Shown here: in pieces, positions 38,669-50,147 of the stretch
Position numbering within the stretch: position 1 is the stretch's first letter
Layout of the letters: every line of letters begins with the position of its first letter
Source of the DNA: Rotaria sp. Silwood1
Lineage: Eukaryota; Rotifera; Eurotatoria; Philodinida; Philodinidae
Length of the DNA: 64,000 nucleotides
Assembly (NCBI GenBank): GCA_905250075.1
Contig: CAJNOP010000027.1
Coordinates: 2,028,741 to 2,092,740 of the forward strand
Direction: 5' to 3'
Translations under genes and position numbers: made by a program
The notes under the pieces: generated by a model
What the model was told of the DNA's origin: nothing
What the model saw: the letters and a program-made list of their open reading frames with translations, nothing else
Databases searched by the model: none

Positions 38669-40098
38669 TAATAGAAGATGGACAAATTTATTGATAAATA
38701 GGTGTGTCTTGGAGATAGAATTGTCAGATGAAAGTGTTTTTATGATCAATTCGATCTTTTGCTTTGCATTTGTTATTCTTTTTGTTTCAAATAGTTGCTT
38801 TTCTCCTTTTTTTATTTGAAAGATGTGGATGAATATTCGTTGAAATCGTAATAAATGTTTTATTAAAACATCTCGAACGTACACCTATACTTAAAACTGT
38901 ATAAAAGTCATTTTCTTCAAAAAAAAAAAACATAATTTCTTCTCTTCTCCATTTTATTAGCATATTCTACAAAACTTTTCAATTCAAATCTTCCTTATTT
39001 CTTCTCTTTCTCAAACTAGTGTTCAAATGTCAACTCCATTTGTACATATATAAATTTCCATAAATTATGAGAATTTGTAACACTTTGAAAGTTACTCGAC
39101 AGCAAATACACACAACATGACTCATAGATGTTAAAATTAGTATCAACTTCGACGTTAGCCATTCTATGCAATTGAACACACAATACTTGGATGAAGACAC
39201 CTATAGTAGCATGATCTATCAATACTCGTGAAAATTAATTTCAGTTTAAATATTTTCTTCTTATTTACTTGATCTAATATTTTATCAATTTAGATGCATT
39301 GAATGAGTTTAAATTTGATTTCTAACTACAACATGATCAATTATTATCAATATGAAGCCATTGAAAATATCTCAATCATATTATCTAGAATCGAGATTTG
39401 CATGGATTTTGAAAATTCTAATCGATTTTTCATACAAAATTAATTATAGACTAGAGAATCTATTATGAAATTCAAAAACGATTATTTCTTTAACGTGTTG
39501 TCGAATTACAATTAAATTTACCAAAATAACTTCTGCAAAAAACAGATTTTAACAACTATGTAGATTGTATTATGTATAACAAACAAATTCTTGATTGTTA
39601 GTTGAAAATTTTTCACCGAGATGTCTGTCATAAGCATATTGACATTGTAACGTTTAGTTTATTAGACGTTTTCAGAATACATCAACCTGACTATTGATGT
39701 CTACTTAACTAACGGAATGAAACAAACCGAAGAATAACCAACATTGTTCAATCTGTACTACTAGAAAAGAGATTCACTTATCATTTACAACTGTCAAACT
39801 CTCACAATCATTTGACGCAAAACATTTGTGATCGTAGCTTAGAATGCTTCATGTATTTTGATGAAAAGTTATTTATTCGTTGATAGATAAAATATTGAAA
39901 AATATAATTTATATAAAAATACAATCAAGAATCAAAGTTCAAGTAGAAATAAATGTTCCTTAAAAGCTTCAATCTGGACAACTATCAACGTAGGAGATAA
40001 CCTAATGTTGTGATTAGTATCATTGTTTCCATAGCTGAAAGTAAACAAAACATTTAATAATGATTTATATTTAATATGTATGAAACATTAACATTCAA
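38669..40098. other. Intergenic, no gene seen
   Basis: A/T-rich sequence without a supported feature. A short ORF at 39016-39222 on the minus strand is not convincing. Confidence 0.45.
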
Positions 40099-41314
40099 CT
40101 AACTTTTATTCACTATCAATAGAGTGTTTGAGCAGCTTGGTGTTGATGACGTTGTCGTCATTGTCATTATTGATGTTGATGATGCTGTTGATATTGTTGT
40201 CCCTGTTAGTGTTGTTGATGTTGTTGATGCCATTGCTGTTACTGTTGTTGATGTTATTGTTGTTGTTGACCCTGATGATATTGTTGTCGTTGTCAATGTT
40301 GTTGATGTTGTTGATGTTGTTGATGTTGTTGATGTTGCTGATGCTGTTGTTATGCTGCTAGTTTGTCCTTGTGAAGAAGGTATATTTATCAGTAAGATGA
40401 ATATGAATAAAAAAGTTAGCAAAGATAATTTTTTTCGCATTGCCTGAATAGTGTCGTCGTTGTTAATAATATTGTAATAATATTACTTACGCATGTATAC
40501 CTTTTATATTTATACAATCGTTTCAGCAATTTAGGTCGTTCTGTTGAGTCAAAATAAGAGAGGGCGTGTAATATTTTCACTGAATATTCGTCAACAGCGA
40601 TCATACTTTAAAGGTCTATATTCAGTGATACAGTTTCGAAAATAAATAATAACATACCTTACGACATGATTAGTATATAATTTCATTCCAATATCACGGC
40701 TGTTTCCTCCTCTTTCTTTAAATACCTAATCAATAGAATGAAGTACAACTATGAATAATTTGCCGTCATATACAATAACAGCAAGAGGAAAAAATCCAGA
40801 AAATGAATATTTAATAATATTGATGCTGTAAAAACTAAAGACCATTCTATTTTTCGGCCTTACTTCCATTCTCAACTAAACATAAGTCAACAAAAAAACA
40901 TCATTTCAATCGTTTTTCAAAAATACTGTATTCTGCTCACATAGAAACTATACGGAAGCTCATTGCATATGAAAGAAAAAGAAACAGAAAATTTACTGGT
41001 ATATAACAGAAATATACATGAAAATGATTACCTCCTAAGTTCTTGAAAATAAAGGATACTATCAATTTTAGTTATTCAGTCCAAATCATCTTAATTGCTG
41101 CAATAAGGAAGCCAAAAATGAGACTAGTTTTCAATCGAAACAAATGATACCTTACTACCGTTGCTTTGTCAATAATACTTAAGCTGCTAATGCTTAGGAT
41201 TTCAGATATTTCATCAGTATGACGAATCGTTCCACCAATCAATACATCGGCTCGCAACATCAGATTTTTACTATGAATAAAGAAAAAACCCTTTATGGTA
41301 AATATATTATTCAT
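40099..41314 (-). CDS. Putative four-exon gene ending in a Thr/Ser-rich mucin-like domain
   Basis: Exons 41314-41159, 40725-40658, 40605-40491 and 40443-40099 join with matching phases through introns of 433, 52 and 47 nt, giving about 227 aa. The open frame extends upstream to about 41395 without an ATG, so the start is uncertain. The first part (NLMLRADVLIGGTIRHTDEI, VFKERGGNSRDIGMKLYTN, SYFDSTERPKLLKRLYKYKR) is not a family I know. The last exon encodes a hydrophobic segment (LLTFLFIFILLINI), then about 70 residues of almost only Thr, Ser and Ala coded by ACA/TCA tandem repeats. Alternatively, the last exon is a separate secreted protein starting at its own ATG (40440): MRKKLSLLTFLFIFILLINI with a typical cleavage region (PSSQGQ) would be a good signal peptide. 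Both readings are open. Confidence 0.4.
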
Positions 41315-41394
41315 TTCGAACACAAAAACCAACTCCGATCTATTTAATATCAACCAATCATCATGAAGAAATCTTATCAAAAATAAAACATACA

Positions 41395-41640
41395 ATGTCT
41401 ATTTATTGGCGCGTTTCAGGCTTCCCGTATTATAACATACTTTATCCATTCATGTTAATACGCGATAAATTAGACGAAAAAGTCAAGGAAGTTGAAGTAC
41501 TTAAGCCATACAAAGAACTATTGAATTTATCGGATAAAGTACCATTAGATCGGATTATTCAACTCTTTACTCAAGCAAGTTTAATAGCTCCTAGTGACAG
41601 TAAACCAAGTATAGGCAATGTATTTCGAAAAGATTTGTAG
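41395..41640 (+). CDS. Small 81-aa protein, not recognised
   Basis: ATG-initiated frame MSIYWRVSGFPYYN ... ending IGNVFRKDL. It has an aromatic, possibly membrane-associated start (YYNILYPFMLI) followed by a charged helix (DKLDEKVKEVEVLKPYKELL). Codon use resembles the real genes here. Its start overlaps the open upstream extension of the minus-strand gene, so the pair would be divergent. It resembles small mitochondrial accessory proteins in layout only; no family claim is made. It may continue beyond the assembly gap. Confidence 0.4.
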   Translation: MSIYWRVSGFPYYNILYPFMLIRDKLDEKVKEVEVLKPYKELLNLSDKVPLDRIIQLFTQASLIAPSDSKPSIGNVFRKDL

Positions 41641-42153
41641 AAAATATTTTTTTAAAGAATTTTTCATTATCTTGATTATGCAACAGTTCATATAATGATA
41701 AAAAACTAAATTGATTGGTTCAATTCTGTCCTAAAAAGGAAGAACAAAGACATATAATAAATATATGAACTAGTAGTAGGTGACAAGTTCTGGTAATGTC
41801 ACACGATAATGGCAACAATTCGAATGAACTAAAACTACTTAAAGAAGAAAATCTCGATCAACTTTAGTTAGACATAGTAAACGAATGTTTACACGATGTT
41901 TTGTGTATTTTTGTTAAAACAATTATTGGAATACAGTTTAAAAAGGAAAGCATAGGAAAATAAGAGAAACTTCTAATCAGTGATACTGTACACAAAAATA
42001 TTTTCGAACTAACTATCGATGCAATGTGGAAGCGAAGATCATCGATAACCGTTCATGACATCGAACCGTGCATTCATTGAAAGGTTTCTTTTTATTATCT
42101 TATTACAGATCATATCATATTTATTTGATACCTACTATATTCTACGAGCAAAG
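41641..42153. other. Intergenic up to assembly gap
   Basis: No supported feature in this A/T-rich stretch. Confidence 0.45.
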
Positions 42154-42253
42154 NNNNNNNNNNNNNNNNNNNNNNNNNNNNNNNNNNNNNNNNNNNNNNN
42201 NNNNNNNNNNNNNNNNNNNNNNNNNNNNNNNNNNNNNNNNNNNNNNNNNNNNN
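42154..42253. other. Assembly gap of 100 N
   Basis: Exactly 100 N followed by a poly-A run, the usual sign of a scaffold join of unknown true length. Order and spacing across this point should not be trusted at base level. Confidence 0.98.
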
Positions 42254-42637
42254 AAAAAAAAAAAAAAAAAAACTTGTTGTAGCTGATTCGATATTTAACA
42301 AGTGTTAATGTAAAATTTTGTATTTCTTTTATTGATTAAATTGTTTTTAAGGTTATAATTTAACTGTGAAAGTGTTGTTTTTTTTGTGAAAAAATAAATA
42401 ATAAAGTTGTTTTCTAAAAGGAAAAAGTCAAATAGAATGCTGTTTTCTGTAAAAGAAGTTTCGTTTCAATGCCTTTTCCAACAAACTCTTCTATTTGAGA
42501 AGAAAAATTGTGTATTTCTACGATGTACTCGATTATAAAAAGAATTGTATCCCATTCAAATCCTCGTCTACTTCATTTCAAAATTAAGATTGGGCAGCCC
42601 TGGTTTGGTATAATCATATCGTCATCATTAAGGTGAT

Positions 42638-43035
42638 ACGTAAATACAACTATTATATGTGATACTATTATCATACGATTTATTTTATCTAATCATATTT
42701 TTGCTTATCGTCTTATTATCATATTATAAGTTCGAAATGCAAAAAAAACATTTTGATATAATCATGCAAGCATCTTTAAGCTGAAATGTAAACACGACTA
42801 TTATATGTGACACTTGATTCCCTTGATTTATTGTATCCAATCATATTTTTGCTTGTTGTCCTATTATCATATTATAAGCTAAAAGTGCAAAGAAACATTT
42901 TGGTCTAGACATGTGCTCATTGATACGTAAACATGGTAATTATATGTGATAGTACTGTCATGTGATTTATTTTATTCAACCATATTTTTGCTCGTTGTCC
43001 TATTACCACATTATGAGTTCAAAGTACAAAATAAG
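42638..43035 (+). repeat. Three-copy tandem repeat, period about 140-148 bp
   Basis: Copies begin near 42638, 42786 and 42926. Each has ACTATTATATGTGAYACT or a variant, then GATTTATTTTATCTAATCAT, ATTTTTGCTTGTTGTCCTAT and CATATTATAAG. Copies are about 80-85% alike by eye, so this is an old local duplication. No coding capacity is seen. Confidence 0.7.
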
Positions 43036-43194
43036 GACATGTGATCCCCATATTTTTTACAATGTGGCAACGAACCATGACGGCGCACACTGGCAAGGTA
43101 TATATTCCCTGCTCGAATTCGCTTGAAACACATTAGACAAGTACCGGCTTAAAGCAAACCATATTATTTGTTAAAGATATACAAAAGAATAAAT

Positions 43195-44868
43195 ATGTAT
43201 TATCTACAATCATGGTCAATCATCGTTATATTACTGTCAATCAGCAATCAATTTCATGAATGTGAGTAGTAGACACATGCAATAGGTCTCACCCTTTCAT
43301 TTGGAACATTATCTAATGTTCCATTATGTTAAAGCTTTTCTTAAGAAAACATTTAACTTTGTTCATTGCCAGATGATTTTTGAATCTCGTAAACATTGAT
43401 ACATGTCTTCTTTTCAAATTATCAGTTAGTATGTGTAGCTATTCTCGTAAATGTCTTGTAGAATGAAACTTTAAGTATTAAGTTGCCTAAAATTGAATAT
43501 TTCTCGGTTTTATTCAGCTACAGTCACTATCAACTGTAGTATGTCATTAGAGATAGAGGGCTCGACAAAATCAAGCAATATCAATATCTCTATCTTATTA
43601 AAAGTGTGGCTAGCATGCTACTTTCGCCAGCTCTTGATAGGAGTCAGCTCCTGTAATTATAATCTGTAATTAATTTTCATGCTAGCAGCTAAACGTAAGA
43701 TAACCAAAGAAAAGTTAAAATTAATGAGTAAAGCTAAAACATAGGAATAAGTCGATACTTTTTGCTCGATATTTAGCTATCAAAAATACGTTGAAAGAAA
43801 TCCAAATCATTACGAGGATCATTCTAAATAAGGATATTTATCGGGTCTTTCAACTTACGATTCGTTTGTTCGAAGTAATGTTATCAGAGCTACGAATAAA
43901 ATGATGATGGTACATCATTCACCGCTCTACCGTAGTGCCAGTATTACTACTAATAGACAACTGAGTCATCATTGCATTCTCGACTAGAGTAATATTTATT
44001 AGAGAAATTGTTCTTAAACTTATTTTCTTATTTTTCAATTGTGTATTATTTAGCCAAAGGTGCACCAACTGAAACAATACCAAAAAAAGTCTTTCTAAAT
44101 AAAGGACAAGCCAAGCTATCTGGTGGCGCATCTTCAAATAATATGAAAAATCATGGAGGTCCTGTTATGCAGGGTACTATTAATGTATACCTCATCTGGT
44201 ATGGAAATTGGGGTACCAATACTGCTCCTAATGTCATAATACCATTTTTGAGCGGTTTGAAGGACACTGCATGGTGGGCCATAACCACGACATATTATCA
44301 AGGTACCACTCAACTTAAATATGCCGGAAATCCAGTCTACAAAAATTCAACAAATGTCCTCAATACATACGGCACGAGCTTGTCAAACGCAAATATACAA
44401 CAAATTGTGAGTGATTCTATTACGTCGGGCGTGTTCCCAAGTGACACAAATGGTGTCTATTTTGTATTAACCTCTGCCGAAGTAACCGCAAGCAGTGGGT
44501 TCTGTACGTCCTATTGTGGTTGGCATAATCATGGTACCATTGGGGGCAAAGATATAAAATATTCCTTTGTTGGAAATCCAGACAGATGCATAAATTCCTG
44601 TGCAGCGCAGACCACATCACCAAATGGCAATGCGGGAGCAGATGGAATGGCCAATATTATTGCACACGAACTTACTGAAACAGTCACAGATCCCGATCTC
44701 AACGGTTGGTATGATGCAAGTGGTCAAGAAAACGCAGACAAATGTGCTTGGACTTTTGGCACTATGCAAACGACCAATGGTGCAAAGTGGAATATGCAAT
44801 CTTCAGGATATAATTACTTGATTCAGCAAAATTGGAGCCTAACCCGTATCGCTTGTGCCATGTCCTAA
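43195..44868 (+). CDS. Secreted EXORDIUM / phosphate-induced protein 1 (PHI-1) family protein
   Basis: Two exons, 43195-43261 and 44054-44868, with a 792-nt intron; 293 aa. The first exon gives a hydrophobic signal peptide (SWSIIVILLSISNQFHE). The PHI-1 domain fills the rest: HGGPVMQGTINVYLIWYGNW, WWAITTTYYQ, ANIQQIVSDSI, VYFVLTSAEVTASSGFCTSY with CGWHNH, then KYSFVGNPDRCINSCAAQT, and GADGMANIIAHELTETVTDP. Plant EXORDIUM proteins are cell-wall proteins linked to growth; related proteins occur in bacteria, fungi and oomycetes. Animals normally lack the family, so transfer is likely. The HELTE stretch stands where plant members have a non-HE sequence, so this resembles the microbial branch (from memory of the family). 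Base composition is richer in G+C than neighbouring genes, and the frame is intact. Confidence 0.85.
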
Positions 44869-45881
44869 ATAGTATTGGCACTATTGGAGTGCTAAACTAG
44901 GACTATCGCTTATAATAATTTTTTCATTTTTATACTTTCTTTTAGTTTAAAATTTTAATGCGAAATAAATTTAAACATTTCGCGTTCGTTTTTTGTCAAA
45001 TACTTATATAATAAATACTATATTGAAACTAGGTTTTTTCATTAACATTCAATAATTAAACATTTTCTTTCGCTGTTATTCACTTTTTCATGATTATCGA
45101 TAATAATTAATAAAAAAAATGAAAAAAAATCCATGCTACCTTGTCTAGAAATATGAATAAGCTCGAGATGCCAAAGAAATCTAACATTATCATCATACAA
45201 ATATCAATAGTCATCGTGTTCTAGTTGTCAGATATTCTAAATGAACCAGAGATAAAAAATGAACTGAATTGAACTCAAACTATTTCTTGAAAAAACGATA
45301 TCGAATTGAACTGAACCTGAACTAATTTTCGAAAGTATTATCAGAATATGAAGTATAAAATTTGCTTTGAATAATTTTTATTTAGAATAATTTATATTTC
45401 AAGTAGTTACATTCGTTATCTTCAGAGATGATCAAAGAATACATCATACATACATACATATATATATGCTTTGACAGGAAAGAAAAGAAAAAGAAACAAA
45501 TATTGTCATCTCATATTGTTCTTTTTCATCGTAATCACATGGTCAATTATATGATTACGATAAAAAAAAAACAATATAAGAGAAGAATATTTGTTTGTTT
45601 TTGTTTTTCTTGCCTGTCGATGCATATATAGAGCAGATAGGGACTATTTTGAACGAATTTTCAAAAGTTAAAATTTGAAGTCTTATAACTTTTTTATTTT
45701 TCGTCAGTTTTAAGGACAAAAAATGAAATACTGATGTGTAGTCTAAAATGTTCTCGACATATCTATTTAAAATATTTTGAAATAGATCTCCCAGAAACTC
45801 ATCATTAACTATTTTGCTAGAAGCACCATTACTTTTTTCATGACAGTTTCACATGAGGCTATCACAAACATGCGTTGTATA
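44869..45881. other. Intergenic, no gene seen
   Basis: The 3' flank of the EXORDIUM-like gene, with A/T-rich sequence and poly-A runs. A 67-codon ORF at 45428-45631 is not convincing. Confidence 0.45.
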
Positions 45882-46691
45882 TAGAGGTGTTAGCCGATCC
45901 CTTTTCCGGCGGCGGCGGCGGAAAAGTTTCAAAATACCGGCGGCGGCGGCGCATCAAGTCCGCCGAGGAAACCGTTTTCAGCGGCGGCGGTGAAATTGTT
46001 CGTGCGTCGTTTCCGTTTATTCGTGGTTCCCTACTACTAAAACAAACATAACACGTTCCGTTCTCACAGAAATATAACATTATATATCTCCTTCAATGTG
46101 GATCTCCTTTTCTAAAAAGATTTTTCACCATACGTCAGTTTATTTTCATCAAGTCAAGACTTTCAATATTTTAAGGTACAATAAGTTGAAAAATAACAAT
46201 AGCGTATGCTAGAAGCAGAATCAATAGTAGTATCATTTCAATCTACTTGTTTGTCAAAGCAAATTTTGCAATAAATAGTATTGTTATCGATCGCTTCTTT
46301 CATTTTTAATGATGTCAGTTGACCGAAGTATGACCATGCAAGAGAGTGACCGGTCTTGAAAGAGCGGAGCTTGATGTAAACATCTCGAACACAGTGCGTC
46401 ATTCTAGCAGAATAATCAGTTTTTCTTCACCTGCCAGATATAATACAATGTTCACAAGAATGTCAGTTGTGTCACTGAATGTGCAATGCGAACGCAACTA
46501 TTTATATGTTTCATACCTTTTGTTTTCTCGCCTAATTGATTATTCAGAAAAGGAAGAAGTTTGAACTAGAGATTCTAATTCGATCGACGGCGGCGGCGGC
46601 GAAAAATTCCTCGCCGGAACTCCCTCTTCGGCGGCGGCGGATGAAAATTTTATCGGCGGCGGTGGCGAAAAATCGGCGGCTAACACCTCTA
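45882..46691. mobile_element. hAT-like non-autonomous element with GGC-rich ends
   Basis: 810 bp bounded by a perfect 15-bp terminal inverted repeat, TAGAGGTGTTAGCCG at the left and its reverse complement at the right. It is flanked by an exact 8-bp direct repeat GTTGTATA (45874-45881 and 46692-46699). The 8-bp duplication and the AGAGGTG-type end are typical of hAT elements. Both subterminal zones carry GGC/CGG runs, all reading GGCGGC on the plus strand. The middle has two short ORFs (minus 45862-46080, plus 46346-46564) but no transposase. Confidence 0.9.
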
Positions 46692-46779
46692 GTTGTATAG
46701 AATGGAGCTATTATGAACACTCAGCCCAAACAGCTGGAAAACTTCACCTTTATTGTAAATCAGCGCTTCGCAGCGTAGG

Positions 46780-47163
46780 ATTTGATGGAACAAAAAAAGT
46801 CATCCTATGAGCCAAACTATTCAAATCTATCCCATTGGATGAGACATCTTAATTGTCACATACATTTTATGAAGTTAAATTTATTCAACATTTATCGGCC
46901 GACTGAAACTATGAAATATTATATTATTTCATCTTATATTTCAGATTTTTATTACAATCAAGTTCATAGTTTTTTTTTTCTTAATTTACAATGAAAAAAA
47001 ATCATTTTCTTTATGAATGTAATATTTTTTTTCAAAATAGAAAAAAAGAAAGTAAAACAAATGAAAAATGAAAATATCTCCTTAAATACAAAACACTTGG
47101 AAAGAAATCAACATAAATAAAACTATTAAAAAAAAGTTCCAATTACAAATTATTAAACAAGTT
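46780..47163. other. Spacer between hAT-like elements
   Basis: A/T-rich, with a 70-codon ORF at 46782-46994 that has no recognisable features. Confidence 0.35.
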
Positions 47164-49930
47164 ACATATTTTCCATGAAACGAATAAATAGAATGTTATT
47201 AATTTCATTAGGATCTAATGTTGTTCAATGTTCATTGATTATGATACCAGTATCATTAAATTATCTTTTGATGACCACAAAGGAAGCTGGTATGCAATGA
47301 ATTTGACGGACTAATTTGAATAGTACTGGAAAAACAGTATAACTTTTTCGCCAAAAATCCAATGAATTGTCAATTAAAGTTGTTTTATCAATATTCATAG
47401 ATCAATATCGACTTAATTTGTCGACTTTTGCTACATCAAATACATAATCTTCACTTCCAGAGCTATTACATTCATCAATTAATCCTTTCAGATCACTATC
47501 ATTTTCATACTGTTGCAGGATTGTTTATTGGATTTTTGATTTTTTTTTCTATGGTTAACAATCTTGTTCTGGATTGATTTTACTAATTTTGTTCATATGT
47601 TTACGAATATATTTATATCCTTGTTCATGTTCATCTTTTGTGCATCCTTTCAATTGATAATATCGAAGATGTAACAGTTTTGCCTTATAATACCCAACGT
47701 CTAATTCAAACATAGTATTAAGTAAATCAAATATTCTAACATGAAGAATTTCGATTCCTGAAATGAATCAAGCAGAAAATCAGTGTAAAGAGTTACTTTG
47801 AAAAATAAAAAAATTCATTACCTTCATTTTGTATTATTTCTTTAATTTCTTCATGAATATCATTATTAATATAGTTTGAACCATTTATGAATGAGTGTGT
47901 GTGATAATTTATCAACTCATCAAAAGATGACAAGGTTTTTCTTAGCATGAATGTGCAAATTAATACTATATATAATAATGAAGTATTTGTTGATTGCATT
48001 ATTTTTAACACTTGTTTAAAAGATTTTAATAAACGTATTATTTGTTTCAAAATTTCTTCATCAATGGCCTTTTAAGTTCATTCATTGTTTACGATTAATT
48101 AAAATACATTTTGTGACCCTATAAGAACGAACAATACATTCAAGTAAATTGATTTAGTGACAAACAACGGATGACAGTTGATTGCTGTAAGACAACTCCA
48201 CCAAGACATTCAATATCTTTATTATATCAATACTAAATAGACAATAAAATATGCAGCAGTATTACTTTTTTATATGGAACTGTTCTTTTTTCTTTCTATC
48301 TATCAATAAAGAGAGAATACATAATACATCTTCTTATTCTTTTTATAAATTCGACGAATTTTTTACATCATCTGATGATTCTGGTTATTTCTTGTGCTGA
48401 TGAATGTAAATCTTCGAATTTCAATTGTTTTTTTTTTGATTATTAACATCATTTATTCCAAATTATGGTTGTTTTTTCTATGTTCTTTTGGTGGTATTGG
48501 TGAAATCTATGTGTTGTATTGTTGCAAATAGTTTGTTTTTTTCCTTCTTTATTTGAGTGTGATTGAAAAAATAAAAATCTAACAATGTTATTGAACTGAT
48601 GCGGATAACAAAACAAAGTATCATAACTTCTTAATGCACATATGAGATTTGCATCACAATTAGAGATAAAATGTAATTGATCGAAATCAATTAAATCAAA
48701 TGGTACTAAACATTGTTGGATACACAAGAAAATGTCAAAAGATGATGTACATATTAAAAGTAACTTAAAGGAAACAACAATTTATTATCGACATCCCATG
48801 TAAAAAAATTCATTTCAAAAATTGATTAAAAATCAATTAAAATCGTATGATTTTTTTAATCAATAACTTAGCAGTAATGATCATAGCAAAATCAAATTTT
48901 AATCAACTATTATGATTATAATCGATTTAGAATATTTTCAAAAATCGATTATAATCATAATAGTTGATTAAAATCTGATTTTGCTATGATTATTACTGCT
49001 AAATTGTTGATTAAAAATTGTATGATTTAATCGATTTTTATCTCTCTAGAGTTGATTTTTTTTTCGCATTTGTTGTACATGGAATGTCTTCACATAACTT
49101 CAATATTAAGAAATACTTGTTAATTGACCTCAGAGTCATTTGATCTTTCGACTTACATCAAGGATGAAGATAAAAATGTATCAGAATAAACACAAATACA
49201 ACGATTTTCATATGGCTGTTTTAATAAACCTTTTAATTTTGTACGATAATCATCAACTAATTTATATATGTGTTTAGCAAATAGAATGGTAAGAAGAATA
49301 ACTTACCCAAAATAATAAATGATTATAGTCAATTTCTTAAACCAATGTCTTCCACAATAGAAAAAGCTCGCATGTCTTGACATAACCACTTATATATTAA
49401 ATTTTTAATTAAGGTGATTTCTCTCTCTCGGATAATTGTATTTGTTTATAACATTTCATTGCTGTTTCTAACTTCATTTAAGTTTTACTACCATCTGCTG
49501 ATGAAGATTCTCTATTGCGCTTTAATAAATCTTGCATATAAATGTGTATGTTGAATAGTCTGGTGTCAGAATTAAATGTAAATGCGTATGTTCGAAAAAA
49601 TGTTTCATAATGAATAAAATTTAGAATTAGTTCGAATTCTTCTTTTGTATTTAATTTCTTGGCCGAAAAACCGAAAAGCTACCACTAAACAGAAGACAAA
49701 TTACTCTTGGTATTTTCAAATAACTATATAATTTGATGACTCTCTTTTTAATAATCGAGTGATCCATTCAGCTAAATATTCATAAACATCTAATGTCGAA
49801 TCAGAATTTGAAGAAAAGGATAACATAATGATAGAAGAAGACGAAGTTGCGACCAAAGCTATCAAATCTCATTCAGAAGATTGACTTTCAACTATAGATG
49901 ACAAATTATTCAAAGACATTTCACTAGCTA
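47164..49930 (-). pseudogene. Broken hAT-family transposase
   Basis: Read on the minus strand, fragments occur in the right order. A Ser-rich N-terminal part (about 49930-49480) is followed by KWLCQDMRAFSIVEDIGL (about 49400-49320), the conserved hAT block after the BED finger. Then come HIYKLVDDYRTKLKGLL (about 49250) and a middle part at 48050-47822 joined to 47757-47555. The C-terminal dimerisation domain is at about 47400-47164: LDFWRKSYTVFPVLFKLVRQ, then IPAS, GIIIN and TTLDPNEINNILFI. In-frame stops interrupt it, including two within the C-terminal domain, and a hairpin repeat is inserted at 48829-49040. The BED zinc finger was not found. It cannot make an active transposase. Confidence 0.8.
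48829..49040. repeat. Near-perfect long hairpin repeat inside the hAT relic
   Basis: Arms of about 100 bp (48829-48929 and 48938-49040) are almost exact reverse complements with a loop of about 8-10 bp. They share TAGCAGTAATNATCATAGCA and TTTTAATCAACTATTATG. A transcript would fold into a long double-stranded hairpin. It is probably a palindromic MITE. Confidence 0.85.
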
Positions 49931-50147
49931 TAAATAAAATAAAAACAAAATTAGATGTTACTATTACAATAGATCAAATTGTATTCTTTCTTTATCTGGT
50001 CGTTCATTATTAATTTTTGTTGTATATTGTATCGAAATGGTTGAAATGTTTGACCACTTATAGTTTTTATTTTTAACTTGTTTCGCTCAAACAGATGAGT
50101 ACGACATCTATATGAAAAGGGTTGTATTGTTCTCAGCAAGAGAATAG

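Noticed and set aside
40124..40447. Val/Asp-rich and Leu/Met-rich plus-strand ORFs
   Set aside because: Antisense readings of the ACA/TCA repeat in the Thr/Ser-rich exon.
44420..44821. ORFs overlapping the EXORDIUM-like gene in other frames
   Set aside because: Shadow frames of a clear protein-coding gene.
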